64,000 nt of DNA, from contig NC_091887.1 in NCBI RefSeq assembly GCF_019399895.1, positions 2,852,001-2,916,000 of the forward strand, given 5' to 3'. Of the stretch, positions 1 through 13,600 are shown in pieces. The notes beneath the pieces were generated by a model. The model saw only the letters and a program-made list of their open reading frames with translations, had not been told where the DNA came from and ran no database searches. The first letter of the stretch is position 1, and each line of letters begins with the position of its first letter. Source of the stretch: Cardiocondyla obscurior. Lineage: Eukaryota; Arthropoda; Insecta; Hymenoptera; Formicidae. Both the position numbers and the translations under genes were made by a program.

Positions 1-3000
1 TATTACCTCATCCGTGCGCGATTTATCTCTCGCTAACTCTTTGGGGTGGAAATATATGAGCCTGTTTGACTTTCGTCACGACCCGAAGTGACAGATAAAT
101 GAAAGGATTGCCTCCCTCCCTCCCTCCGTTTGAAATTTTTTTTTTACTCCAACACTTTTCCCTTGCCCACCCTAGCATTTAAAGGTTAGATAAATGTCAG
201 CAATTTGCCGACGTCGTTTCATAATCTTTTCCTCCTCGCTGTAACGGTCGACGCGCGGTTTGTACATTAGTAAGTGAATTCTCTCTCGACTTTAACCGCG
301 CGTGGAAGCAGCGCTATAAAATTTCGAACTCGTGCGGCGCTACGAGGGGCGCGCTTCCTTTCGGAACGAGGGTGCGAAGGGATATCTGGGGTGATCTAAG
401 GGCGATCGAACAGTCGCCGTACAGCAACTACGCGCTGGGGTTGAAGTCGGGCTCATGTCGCCACTCACCTGCACTCTGAAACGTGGGACGCTAACGTTTT
501 TCAGATCCGTTCTATATTTGCTCGTGGTCGTCGATCATCGAGAGATCGATCGGCCTTTTTTCTGATCCGTTGCCTCATTTTTTTTTTTTTTCCTCTCCTT
601 TCTACCCGCAATCTCGGACGCGGCCATTAAGCATCCATTCGGATTTCTATTTTCTTAACGGGTTTCAGAAACAGCCGTTTATCTGCTGTTTCACGTTGTT
701 TTTCCGCTTTTGATAGATTGCGAGGGTGGTACTTCAGGATTCTTCGCGGCATAAAAGAGTCGGAGAGTTATGAATACCGTGGATCTAGTTTCAGAAGTTA
801 TAACTCTTTGAACGTAACTGATAAGAATTGATTAACGAGATATTCATGTTTACCGCTTAAGACAAACCGCGGATGGATTGTAGTTTCAGGAAACAAAAAA
901 TTATTTAATTGAGCCGAATGTTTGAATTTTAAGTTGCTTTACTTTTCTCTCGCGGTAACTTATCGCAAGTATTTTGAAAAAGAAGAGATCTAAGAAAACG
1001 TTTTTCTTTTGAATAAAAAAAAAACAAGAAAAAGAAAAAAGAATTGAACGCCGGAAAATTGGAGAATTCGAGAAGTGATCTTGAACTACGCAAGTTCAAC
1101 ATCGTCAGTCGATCGAAGAGTACGGTTCATGAATAAAAAATGTAGAAGTGGAAAAGGCGACGATACTTTCAATGCATTTTCGTTCGCACGCTCTCAAGTT
1201 AGGATTTCCAAATTCAAGATGCAAATTTCGAAATTAGGAACTTCAACTTTAAATTTGAACGTCGCGCGACGCGAACTTTAAAGTATCTATCAATTCTCGC
1301 TTCTTGTTTGCGTCAACTCGTCGGCTCGCGCTACTTTGCTGATCCACTAAGAAGCAAAATAAAGCGAATAAGGTGGTCGTGGAATTCCACCGGTCGACGC
1401 TTTTGCTCCTTTGATATACGTGCACGTTTGAGAATGCAGGTCAGGGTTGGCCGAGGGGAAACAGACCTAACTTCTGCCGGTGGTACCGACGAGGCGTGCG
1501 AAAGCATGCTGTACAGGGCGATTCGGAAGCGCCGTCTTACCAAGAAGCTTTACGCTTGGCCGCGCGTCAGATGGCCGAAGTGCGAGACGTTCGCACGAGG
1601 ATCCAGGGAATCTCGAAAACTCTAGATATCAAAATCCGAAAGTCCGTCAGACGAAAAAAAAAAAAAACTGACCGTCTAGAAAAGCTCTTAAACGCAGGAA
1701 AAAAAAATTAAAAAGAAAGAAAAAAAATTTGAAACTAATAATAAATTTAAACATTTAATTTCGTGTAATCCAAAGTTTATTAATAAAATTCAAAAGTGAT
1801 ACAAAATTAAAGATTTATGAATAAATATTTTTTAATTATCAAAATTAATAGTCTTGAGACGTTTCAAATTTCGGGACTCAGATTCATGCGAGTATCAGAT
1901 CTTGAGATTCTCGAACGACGGCATCGTCAAAGTCTGACTTGAAATTGTAAATGGACGTAACGTAGGTTTCTTAAGCTGATTTTTTAATCTCGATGTATAT
2001 CGGAAGATCCTCGTGAGCACTTCTGTGTCGCCCTGTACACGTTGTTGACATTAACTACGTGGGTGAGAGGGTATCTTGCATATACACACAGTGGAGCGCG
2101 TATATCGAGCGGCGTTTGAACAGGGATCGTTCGGGGAAAATTGGGGGAGGGTGGATGTCACAGATGTCTGCGGAACATCCGGCGGAAATCGTGCGTTCCA
2201 CGTCCAGAACGGAAGCACACGCCGCTTTCGTTTCGGTCGAGCGTTTCCTTGAAAGTTCACCGAAACGTTTGCAGGAACACGAAACTTTGCGAGTCCGCTC
2301 ATGCTTGCTGACTCTACTTCCGGTACAAAGCACTTGTGTACGTCGCGGTTGTTAGGGATTAAACCAAATATCGGGCACATTACCTTTGTATGACGTAGTT
2401 GAGTTTGACAGTATATAAGAATTCTAAGTATATTACAATTTTCGGCGTATTTTTTATTTAAAAATTAATGTAACACGAATAATTAATAAAATAATTTTTA
2501 GTTATAGCTTTAACTCGTAATTATGACGGTTATAAATATTAATAACAAATTTATTTTAATTCTATTCTATTCTAAAAAAAAAAAAAAAATATAAAATAAA
2601 AAATTAGTGATCGAGAATATTAAAATCCCTCGAAGACACGGTGGAAAGAATAAATATGCGAATTGAATAAAGTGTTATTAACTTTAAAATAAACTGTGAA
2701 AAAGAAAATTGGAGAACGGATTAGACTGGGAATTCCATTAGAAAATTTACGCATGAAAGACTGAAAAATATGGCATAATAAATCCACCAAGCTGCACATT
2801 TTGACCGAAATACTAGTAGCCGATCGTGCGAAATGTTACTCACGCGCGCGGAAAGCTGGCGTTGAAATATTTACGGTTAGGTCAGATATCGGAAAGTGTT
2901 TTTATATTCCGCAGATAAAAATCAAAGAGTTGCATACACCCGTAGTTACACACAACAATCGACGAGCGTGGTACAGCACGGAAATTTAGCAGCGTTGGAT

Positions 3001-4806
3001 CGACTCCAAATTCGGTATCGGCGCCGTTTTTTTACATCTCAATGCATGTAAAGATCAGCGATTAATTTTATTCCCGTGCAAAAAAAAAAAAAAACTCGCG
3101 CGATAACGAAAATCATTACTTTATTTAAACGATTTTATACAATACGTTAACACTTGATAATAAACTTCAAAATAACTTATAATAAATTTCAATACGAAAT
3201 ACATTTAAACAACCGATTGCGTTGTATTACGTCCGCGGGCTTTTGCGATATTGAGAAATATGAATCGGGCTCGCGCAATTTTAATATTCTCGCGATAAGG
3301 GAAGTCTGTCGGCGTCCGCGGGAAAGAAAGGGTGGGAGAGGGGGGGGGGGAGATTTTGTAAATTGTGTATGCGTCTCGCGCGAATAAAACTCGCGAGAGT
3401 TTTTGTGTGACGCTCGGTCGAGCAATCTCTTCCGACAACTTCGCGTTCTTGGCTACCAAAAGTCTCGGGCGAAGACGAGATTTCCGCGAGCGACCGCATA
3501 CACACGGAGGCGTTCGCTCGTGTATACATGCTCGTAGGAGGATTTCATTTTATTTCCCCGTCTCGTCCGTTTCGCCGTTTACTACGGGAATGCGTCCCGT
3601 ACGCGAGAAGTACAGCGACGTAAAGCGCAGATTGTTACGATCAATATTTGCCAGATGCACTTTCCTTAACGCGAACCGAGCTCGCGAAAACTCTCGAGAT
3701 TTTATTGCGAACGCTTTTCCATTTTTTACACGGCCTTTGCATTTTTACGCGGCTGTGCCAGCTTTCGCGTGTTTAAATATTTAAAGTTACATTTCTACTG
3801 TTTAAATATGCTAACGCGATACTTGCAAGATATACGTGTCTTCAAATGGAGGATTGGCTTCGTCAGAGAAATAGCCGTCTAAATAATTTCTCGGCAAACT
3901 TGAAATTAGGTATGTTTGAATTCCCCTGACGATCAAATTTTCTTTTTTTTTTTCTTTTCCTCTTTCTTTTACTGCATGATTATTATTTCTCGCTCGAACG
4001 ACCTTACTAAAGTTTCTCGGATGTCGCGTGTCATTCAAATGCAAAAATTATGGTCGAAAGTAAAAATAACGAAGCGGAGATTTAAGGGATTAATACATGC
4101 TCGATCACTAAAAGTCTATTATTAACAAGTGGGAGAATAATTGCCTGGATTTTCGTCTAGGTCATTCGTGCATTTATTAAATATTCTTCGTACGTTGCAA
4201 ATTGCATTGTGTTCCGTGGTAATTTTCGCCACATTTTACGTGCACATAAATGAAATTACGGCGTCTGGTGTAAAGGACCATAAAAGGGATGCCCGCGCGG
4301 GAGCATAACATTGACCATTTCTACCAGACGTCGTTATTTAATACGTCTACACGGGGTGTCAAACATTCTCCCGTCGAGCGTTCCCTGCTAGTATTATCGC
4401 AGGTACAATCGCGTTGTGCGTGCATGTGCGAACTTTATGCAAGGCATATTCGCATACGGGGTATCCCAGAAGTCGCGCGGTTAACTCACGAACCGCGTGT
4501 CATTACGCATGTACTTAAATTAATGCAAACAACCAGGTCAGTCAAATAAACTAGTAGCAAAAACGAGCTTTGTCGCGAGTAAGTATACGAGCGAATAATA
4601 AAAAAATAAAGGAGATAACATTTTTTTTTTAATTAATTAACTTGAAAATTTGACAAATTAAAACTCGTGGAGGGCATTTTTATGTTTCGCGGCTTTTAAA
4701 GTTAACAACGAGCGATCGAGGCGTGGCGATAGAGCCACGTCGACGTCTGGAACACCCGGTATACGCGCATAATAGGGCTTGATAGCGAAAAATCGTCATC
4801 TCCCAC
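1..4806. other. Intronic/intergenic DNA, no supported gene
   Basis: AT-rich sequence with poly(A)/(T) runs (575-592, 1651-1664, 2575-2589, 3079-3093, 3945-3960) and a G10 run near 3341-3350. Several 60-140 codon open frames exist on both strands, but none shows codon bias plus splice sites or a recognisable motif. One minus-strand donor-like site (TGCAG|GTGAGT, exon end 469) is discussed under findings. If the SK-like gene continues leftward, this is its next intron. Confidence 0.6.
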
Positions 4807-5028
4807 CGTCTTGACGTAGTTGACGGTCTCGGCGGTCGCCTCGGTGAGGGCCCGGCGTAGTCGTGACCGTCGCACCTGCGACAGCGTGCGTGGACATAGT
4901 ACGACGCCCTGGCCGCCCTGGGTGCCGGGTGCGGCGCCGGCGGATGCTGGGCCGGCCACCACGGCCGTAGAGGAAGGCGCCGCCGCCGCCGCCATCGCCG
5001 ACGAGGACGACTTGCACCACCACGGGAA
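4807..5028 (-). CDS. SK: Ala/Gly-rich coding exon of the SK-like gene
   Basis: The minus-strand acceptor (GCCCACCCAG) precedes 5028, with TTAAC branch-point-like sequences upstream. The frame is phase 0, as required by the previous exon. The peptide starts FPWWCKSSSSAMAAAAAPSS, continues through a Gly/Ala/Pro stretch, then GGQGVVLCPRTLSQVRR and LRRALTEATAETVNYVKT. Strong third-position G/C bias ends at ACG|GTGGGA, which I take as the donor (exon end 4807, 74 codons). A competing donor, TCGCAG|GTGCGA, would end the exon at 4876 (51 codons). Both keep phase 0. The frame stays open past 4807 to a TAA at 4702, so a read-through terminal exon cannot be excluded. An alternative acceptor after TGCAAG, 18 bases further in, is also in phase. 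The next exons, expected to encode S1 onward, must be left of this window or were missed. Confidence 0.6.
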
Positions 5029-6266
5029 CTGGGTGGGCGTTAATGCCGATATAACAACGTGGTTAATAAATACACCGACTTCCTTCGTCGCGGTGCACGT
5101 GGACGACGTGACAGACAGCACAAGTGCAAGATAGCGTTAGACAGACACGTGGTCGTGGACGGATGCGGGATCGGTTGCACCAACGGCTGCCGCGGATCTA
5201 ACTTCGATCGGTCTCTCCCTAATGCCAGACCTAGCTCTGCGCCGCGATTGGAGATCTGCATGTCCTACATATCAACTACGGTAAACCCGATCGAGATAAC
5301 GTCGTCGAACCTACCGGGAAACATCCTTGCAATTAATTCAGCTTCTCCTTTAGGCCCCTCTAATTCCCTTATAATTTTGGTACTCCGAATGCGACAAAGA
5401 AAATTTGGCTAACCCTGGTACACACCGATAACGCTAAATTAGACTCAGGAATCAATTGCATCAAATTAATCTTAATTAGATTAATTAGACGTACGTAACA
5501 AGTTTACAAATTTTGTTAGAAATTCTTTTTTATTAAACCAGCAGGGACGATGCGAAAAGGAATTTAAGTTAATCACAGCTAATACAAATTAATAATAGCG
5601 TTGAAATAACAGGTTAATTAGTGCTATCGAGTTTCATCCGAGCAACAATTGTTAATAGAGAAAATTAAAACAAGTCTTCTTACGCAACGGCTACGTCACG
5701 AAGTGAGTTCGTGTAATCATTATCTATACTGACTAAATGTAATAAAACAGGCTTTCGAGATAAGCTTCAACTATTAATTAAGTCTCGTCACCCACTCTCC
5801 GCCTCTCGGATCATTCTCGTTATAACGATGATATACAGATAGAAGTGAGATTTACTCGACCGTAGTTAGCGGTAAACAACGTTGGTGCAACCAGCCCAGA
5901 AATAACAACGGACAGGTGACGATCCCTTTCCCACGGCGCGAGATATCTCTTCTTATCTATCTCCACATCTCAGTTTCGTCCTAATGCCCGCGCGCGGCTT
6001 TCTACCTCCGTCGTCCTCCCTGAACAAGCGCCCGTCATCTATGCCGACTGCTAAGCTCGGCGCTACTGCTAGACTAAGCGGTCGGTCTATCCGAAATCAG
6101 CGGAGAGGCAAGTTCGGGCAATGCATTATCCGCGAAGTGAGAAACGCTAACAAGCAACGTGACAATTGTCGCGGCAACTTCCGCGAACGGCTTGATGGTA
6201 TCTTATTTAGCAAGATTCACTAAACTTTGAATTTCAACACGGTACGTCGTCAATAAGTGAAATATT

Positions 6267-6283
6267 GAGAGAGAGAGAGAGAG
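6267..6283 (+). repeat. GA microsatellite
   Basis: Eight GA dinucleotides and a final G in intronic sequence. Confidence 0.85.
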
Positions 6284-7148
6284 TCGCTTTCGTTTAATAT
6301 TTACGTGATGGAATTATGACTTTGTAATTTTTGAGATTTTTGAAAAATAGAGAAAGATAGAGTTCACCTAATAATTTTCGTATTAATATCGCTGCTGCGT
6401 ATATTTAAATATTTTACTCACGTTTAAATAGTTCTCAATATTATATTTGCTCCCGTAAAATTTTTTCAAAATATACAGCAGGATATATAAAGCTGCAAAA
6501 CTCTGGCGCTAAATTGCCAGAATTGATCTCGTTCTCTCTAATCGTAGATACTAAAAATGTTTCGCGTGCGACTTCTCGACTACACTCGTCCGCGCGCTCG
6601 TTATGATTTATCGCGGCATAGGAAGTTATTCGTTACAGCCCAGTGACATGGCCGGCGTAGCGTACATCCCTGGACGGATATTGGTTTACAGGCATGCGGA
6701 TAGACTCGTTGCCGTCTTCCTACGAGCACCTGTGTCCCAGTCGTTCGCGAGCGCCCGTTCGTAGCTCAACGAGCGAGTCAAGTAGGAGAGAAGTTGCCGG
6801 GCAAGCAAGCGAATAAAAAGCCTTCGTACTATCAAAGACGTTTGCTCTCGACCTTTTCTCGTTACGCCGATATTTCGAGAGTGACAAGCCCTCCAGCCCG
6901 TTCCTACTTGACTCGCACGAACGAGGACTCGCCAGGTCGCGAGTAAAGTTCCGCCGAGTCCCGGTTGAGAACTTCGGACCCGGTGCCATCAATATTTGTT
7001 CGACTCGGGTTAGGTGTACCTTCGAGAGGATCTTGCCATCGCTCTTAATCTTTGTCAAAGTTGAAGGATTGTTTCATCACCGTATCTCGCGTTTCCCCTG
7101 TGTTCCTCGACTGGCAACGCTCCGAAAATACACGCGAGTCCTAAGCAG

Positions 7149-7172
7149 CCGCTCGCTCCGAGGAGCGAGCGG
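7149..7172. repeat. Perfect 10-bp inverted repeat, 4-nt loop
   Basis: CCGCTCGCTC at 7149-7158 and its exact reverse complement at 7163-7172 flank CGAG. The stem is very GC-rich in a mixed region. It has no T-run after it and no gene context, so its role is unknown. Confidence 0.8.
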
Positions 7173-7766
7173 GCGATCTCCACGTCGGATTTATCTCCTC
7201 TCCGCTGACTTCGCGTAAACCGGCCTAAGGGGCTGCTAAAGACTAAAGACTGCGCTAAACTAAAGATTCAGTTGCTTGGCTGGATCACAAGGGATGAAAC
7301 AAACTGCGAGCGCTGAGAGGAGCACTCAGAAACGCTCGATGGGGAGGGGCAGGTCGAGGGAAAGAAAATGAGAGACAGCGAGGGAGAGAGAATGAGAAAT
7401 AAAGAAGGGATAATGTAGAGGATGCGACGTAGAAGAGATCGTTCTGGAAATGGCGAACTGATTGATCCACGCGAAAAAGTCGAGGGTGAGAAATACTTTC
7501 GCGGAGACCTGGAATTCCACCACTCCGCCGTGTAGATTTACGACGCGAGATCCGGCCACGCTGGATAACGACAGATTAACGGATTGGCGCCTCTAATCTT
7601 ATCGGTGGTGCGCCATTTCCGCGCCAGCTGAGCGACCGCTCGTGCGTGAGCCGGAGAACCGGCGATTAACTCTTTGAGCGCCGGAAGAGCAAATTTAGCT
7701 TCGAGTTAAGTCCATCAGCATGAGAACTCAATTATGCACCAGACACAGCTGCTGTGTTTTCGGAAT

Positions 7767-7803
7767 TTTTTTTTATTTTATTTTATTTTATTTTTTTATT
7801 TTA
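7767..7803 (+). repeat. TTTTA pentanucleotide repeat
   Basis: A T-run followed by several TTTTA units. Low-complexity intronic sequence. Confidence 0.8.
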
Positions 7804-10586
7804 CTTTCATTGCGAATCGTAAACCTCCTAACCTATTTAGAATCAAACTCGCCATATAAAATCCATTTATCTACTTCCTCGAATTTCAATTTCATATAGT
7901 TTATTTAATAAAAATTATTTAAAAACTTCTTGCTGAAAAAATATATACATCTAAATTACTGAAAATCCATTTAAATAAATGACGAAAGCTTTCTATTATA
8001 TTTTAACAACAGCCAATCAATGAAATTATTTCTATGAATTACATTTACTTTTATAAAAAAAAAGTTTAACGTGTTAGAAAAAGAATAATGTTAAACGCAG
8101 AGTAACCACTGTCACATTCTTATTTCACAATCAGAAACATTAGAGTGGAGAATTTCATCACGTACGCCCTTCGCGAAGGATCGTTCTGTAGGTTTTTTTC
8201 TGCGGATTGATATCCTTATCGAGGGAAATCACCTTTTTATCACAACTCGAGGCCTTTTTTCGGAATCGAGGGGGGTTGAGCGATCAATTCTGACCGCGAA
8301 GGAAAACTCGACATCCAATTACACACGTTTTTACAGCTCGAAATCGAAATTCCCATAAACAACAATCGTCACGACCCTCAATAACGAGGGGGCACTTAAC
8401 TCAATTCGCGTTTAATTAACAACTGCGCCCAGAGGCGTTCTAAATTCTAAACAAATGAAATAATTAATATTGCGCCTCGCATATAAATAATCCTTGCAGA
8501 CGTTCTATCCTTGTCACAATTAATATTTCGCAATAAACGGAGATGAAAAATTGCCGCTAACTCTTCTCCATTTGCCGACGGCACGCTGCCTGGCGTGCAG
8601 AATTAATGCGCGTAATAACCGCGCCCGCGAAAACGAAAAAACCAAGACATTGATTAAGTTTTCTCCCCCGCTTAATTAGCCGCGCCGCGCTAATTACTGT
8701 CCGTTTGCTCGCCTCGAGATGAAGTTTGGACAGTTTGTCTCGGAAGTGCGGGCGAGAACGACCCGCGAAGTTTCCTACGCGAGCCAAATAGAGGATCTTC
8801 CGGGGTGCGATCGAGCGATCGATAAAGTAACGGGCGATCGCGTTAAAGAAGCGCGGCGAGCCGGGAGCGCGAGTTCTCTCTTGCCCGCACCCTCTTGTCG
8901 CACACAATTTGAAAGCGGTCCCACCGAAGGAGGGAAAAGTAGCGGGATAATTTACCGCTTAGAAACGAGTAAATGGTGGCCCGCAAATTCTATCGAGTAG
9001 TTCCGATCGTAATATTTCTTCGTTCGAGTCTTCGCGCGTAATGCGTCTCGAGAGAGAAGACCTAGTTATTAGGATATAGAGCCTTACAGACGCGAGCCAA
9101 ATTAATCCAGATTAATGACTGCTGACGCAAGCGCAAGGCTGATGTAATAATTAAGATAATTGCACGTAAAGCAATTCGATCAACTTCCAATTAGCGTTTA
9201 TGATTTTGAAACGGCGATTACGAGACGCCGCAAAATAGAGACTCGGGACTAATTAAAAGGATAATCTATAATTTAAATGTACCGTGCAGCCTGCGCGGTA
9301 ATACGGAGGAATTCATCCTTACGCCGTACAATCTCGACAGAATTTTTCTGCCGATTAAGGACACGCGCGGGGCTATCCGCGTCGGCGATCTCGCAAAATA
9401 GTTCGGAACGTGAAACGGCTGAAAGTTATCCTTATGCAAATGCTCGGCTATTATCCTTACGAAACGGACGCGAAATTAAAAGTTCCGTGGAGCTAATGTA
9501 TGCAGAATGCGCAATGAAAGATTCAGGCTCGGGTCCCGCGGGGGCAGCTCGCGGCCAGATCCTTTGTGCTTAATCTCGCATAATGAGAGAAGTGTTCCCG
9601 AGACAGATAGGAAACCGATCCCGAAGCTCTGCTCTCTACTCACTGGAGCAAATTGAGCCTCTCGTCGCGCCTGCGTACCCCGCGCATCTCGATGACTAAT
9701 TAAGTAACAGAGATTATCATACGGATTCCCGTACCATTTGTTCGTTTCGCTTCGATTACCTCGCGATCGATCCCCGCACGGCGGAAACTTCGATATTTAA
9801 ACGGGATATACGTTTTCGCAATTAGACAGTATCTCAGAATAACCCATCGAAGTTGCTATTACGCGGAAAATGCTTTCCCGAGATACAAAAACTATCCGAG
9901 GGATTAAATTCCTCCACTTAGAAGATCCAATTTTTGTCGCGCAAGTGATATTACCCTCTACGAGCTCCCGCCAGTTTGAAGTAAATTATATCAAGTGTTT
10001 GCTCAAACGGTTCAAGTAATTTGTAGCGGTGTAATACACGTATCTAAACGCAAGTGAGCAACCGGTAATCGCGTAAGTGCCGAGTTCATTAAGGTCAGCA
10101 GAAATCTCACGCTTCGAAGGTACTTTTTTTCCCCTCTCCGCCCGGTCGCTAAGCAAGAGACAGAAAATTCTGAAAATTTTGCAGCATTATACATTCCAAC
10201 ACGTACGCGCCACTCATAACGCTCACTATTGCAGATATGCATCTTGTACGTGCTATTCTGCAGATGCTTGTTGCCATCTTTGCATTTCAAACTAATAAAC
10301 TTTAAAATATTCATTCGAAAAAAAAAAATTATTACTCGCATAAAAATGAAAAATTGGTCCGTGATATTATTCCAACACAGATAGGGATACAAAAAAACAT
10401 CGTTAATTTTTCATTCTCGGCTGAGAATAATTGATTACTTTTAAATACCTAAAATTTTTCAAATATCTTTGTTTTCTTTTAATCATTAATTCACAATTAA
10501 TATTCTTTTTTTTATTTAATGTTGTATATTGTAGTAAAAAATTTTAGAACAATTTTCATAGATATTAATTTCTAAAAGTAACTAGT

Positions 10587-10663
10587 CCAGATGTACGTTA
10601 ATAAAAATAAAATAAATAAATAGGTGCATTTTCACATAACTAGTTTAGAACGTCTACATCTGG
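10587..10663. repeat. Imperfect inverted repeat flanking an AT-rich spacer
   Basis: CCAGATGTACGTT (10587-10599) matches the reverse complement of 10649-10663 except for a 2-base insertion. CTAGT also occurs next to each arm, at 10582-10586 and 10640-10644. The 49-base spacer is TAAA-rich. It could be a short palindromic mobile element remnant, but no target-site duplication is clear. Confidence 0.5.
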
Positions 10664-13600
10664 CAACGTGAACAGTTTGATGTTGAAGCAATGACATGAA
10701 AGAGAAAAAAAGTCGAGATAGATAAACTGCGAAAAATCATTTTTAAAGAGATATATGATCCCGAGCTAAAATTCGATTACTACAGTTACAAAAAAAAAAA
10801 AAAGTACTATCCACGTGTCCGAATTTGTTGTCATTAAAAACATGATAACGAGCGGAAAAAAATGTAAATGCATTCGTCCGCCTGTAATCAGAATGCAAAG
10901 CAACGTTAACGTGAACATACTGTCCCAAATACTCCGTGACATTTTCGTTTTTCCAGCCAGCGTTCTCTCTTTAATCCTTCCGTGGTTAACAAAACATGCC
11001 GTTCCACCGTAATTCCGCACGAAAATCGGCGAGAAACTCGACGGTTTTCAAGTACTTGATGAGAAAATAAATACGCCACGGGCGCGAGTGATTTTGGGAC
11101 CGTTGCGCAAGTAATAAAAAAAACAAGAAGTAAAAAAAAAAATATTTATCAACGGCTATCAATACAAAAATAAGCGAGATAGACCATATTTTACGTATAG
11201 AGTAATTTTGATTTTTAAATATTTGAGAATAACAATATTGTTACAAGGTTGACTGAAACAACATAGAACTGTTTGATTGAATATGTGTTTGCGCAACGGC
11301 ATCACACGCATCGCTTGTACATATGTACACACGGGTATCGCATTCGATTGGCTACATCTCGGCATCATCGGTATTTCCCGGCGATTACTCAACTCGTGGA
11401 AAATGTCAAGGGGTTCTCGTCGCGACGTATCTCCATGGCATGCATGAGGACGTACCCTGGTTGGCTATCGGCCAAAAACGTCGACGGGCTCAGCCCGCAG
11501 GCGCGTTTTCATGCGCCAAGGAGACATAATTAAACTAACAATGTCGCGAGAGCTGCTTCCGTGCCTCCCCTTTCCTCGTCCCCGACCCCTTTCTCATGCG
11601 ATGCGAATCTCGTTTAATGACGGAAATTTTCGTTTGCGCTCTCGTCTGAAAAAGGATTTTCATTCAAAAACTAAGCAAATTATGAATGCGACTAGAAAAT
11701 AAATAGAACGAGGCCAATGCCCGCGGGGTGTCTCAGAAAAGGCAAAAATCATGCAAAGTGTGTGCGACTTTACATTAGAGAGAGAAAAAAAAATTTCTTT
11801 TTTAATTAAACACTGAATTGAGAGTATTTTATGTAATGAGATGAGATCTACTTGACACAGAAATATTCGGCATAATCAAGTATTACCTCGCAAATCACAT
11901 TTATTATTCCGAAAATAAAAAAACAATTTTTTTAATTCACGAAGTAATTTAATTTCGGTACGAGCGATATCTAAAATAATCAAAAACAATGATACAAACA
12001 TGATACATATAATATAACATTTGCTAATAAAAAATCTTAATTGTAAGTCGTCAGATAACGTTTTATCACGGATAAAAGAATTAAAGATAAATGTGGTTTA
12101 AAAAGGATTAAGGCATCGCGGATCAACATCGTAATTCTTTCAAGGGTGGTTTATACTTTAGAACGACTGCCATCTGTATCAGAATTCCGCGATAGCGAGG
12201 CAAAAATTCCGGTAAACGACGTATCGGATGTCGAACAAACACGACCGCTACGGTCTCCACCGGTATTCTCTAACTACCATTTAAGGGTAGTTCTCTACTC
12301 GGTTTTATCTACCCTCCGCCAGATGGCGGAAAGCAAGTTCTATCGATAAGGGTTACTATACGGCTTGTATCTTCCGTAGCAAACAATCAACTAATTTTTC
12401 AAACAATTTTAATATTAATATTCCGATTTATATATTCAAAAAATTTGCAGCTTATTTTCGTTTTATTCACAAAATTCTTTTATCGTTAAACTTTTCATTA
12501 CTTTCTTACGAATATTTTCGTGTTTGCGAGATTAAAGAGCTTCCGTACGTTACGCCAAATATAATAATACAAACGTCATAATTTACCAAATAAGAAGAAG
12601 AAAAAAAATTAATAAATTCCTGAATTAATAAATCTACGAGTCGTTGCATTCACAAGAATTCAAGCAAAACTATCGGATCTTCCAAACCGTGAGCCTTGCG
12701 CGTTTCGATCTTGAGACGAAGAAATAAATCTGCTACGAAACAATATAACAGCGTGGAAACTCATAAAAAGCAAAACCTAATGAATCAAAACGAAAGAGGC
12801 ACGTGAAACCTCAATAAACAACCCCTTGTCGCACGCAGTGACAGATCATCAGACCCTCAACGGATAACGACAAGATCAGAATGGAAACAGCCGCCACGGG
12901 TCTTTCTTTTTTTTCTTTTTTTTTTGTCTTTTTTTTTTACGACGGAGGCAAGGCAAATTCGCTATCTCGTAAAGCTCATACGCTATATTTGAATCCCACA
13001 AAACCTGATTCGGCATTGCGTATCTCTCTCTCCTTGACGCGCCGCGCTTTTACGATTCCGCCGGGCCTACGCCGTTAAAACCCTAGCGATGGGGGAGCAG
13101 TGAACGGAGTTAGGAGAACGAGGAGGAAAGAGATCTGTCTCCCCGCGGGGAGACCGAGATGAGTTCGAATGAACGATAAAAGAGAAACGAAATGTTACAA
13201 GACACATTTGACATATAAACGACACCACGAACACAGCTATGACGGTTGAATAGGTAACGAGTGTGGAAACACCAATAAAGGAGTTGAACAACTTGACAGT
13301 AAAAACAACGTTACACTGAGGAAACGAGAAACACGCACAGAAAATGCATGCCGTGGAGGTGAAACTCACGAAGAGCGACGAAGGACAAGTTGCGCGAGCG
13401 AGGGAGAAAGAGAAAGAGAAATCGCGATCGTTGTTATTGAGAAGTCATTATTCTTGTATAGAAGTTACAATTTTTGTCACGTCGTCGTACGATTGCTTTT
13501 CTTCGCGTTAGCAATCTTCGAATTTACCTGCTTTTCGAATTGTTATTGCACCGACAGAGACAACCGGGGAAAAATGTGAAGGAAATCGAAGAACTGTTCG

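Noticed and set aside
4820..5134. Plus-strand frame over the Ala-rich exon
   Set aside because: It is a shadow of the minus-strand exon. Splice sites and phase agree only on the minus strand.
13067..13369. Hydrophobic 100-codon minus-strand frame resembling a membrane protein
   Set aside because: No splice context, no codon bias and no recognisable family. Pyrimidine-rich strands give Phe/Ser/Val-rich frames by chance.
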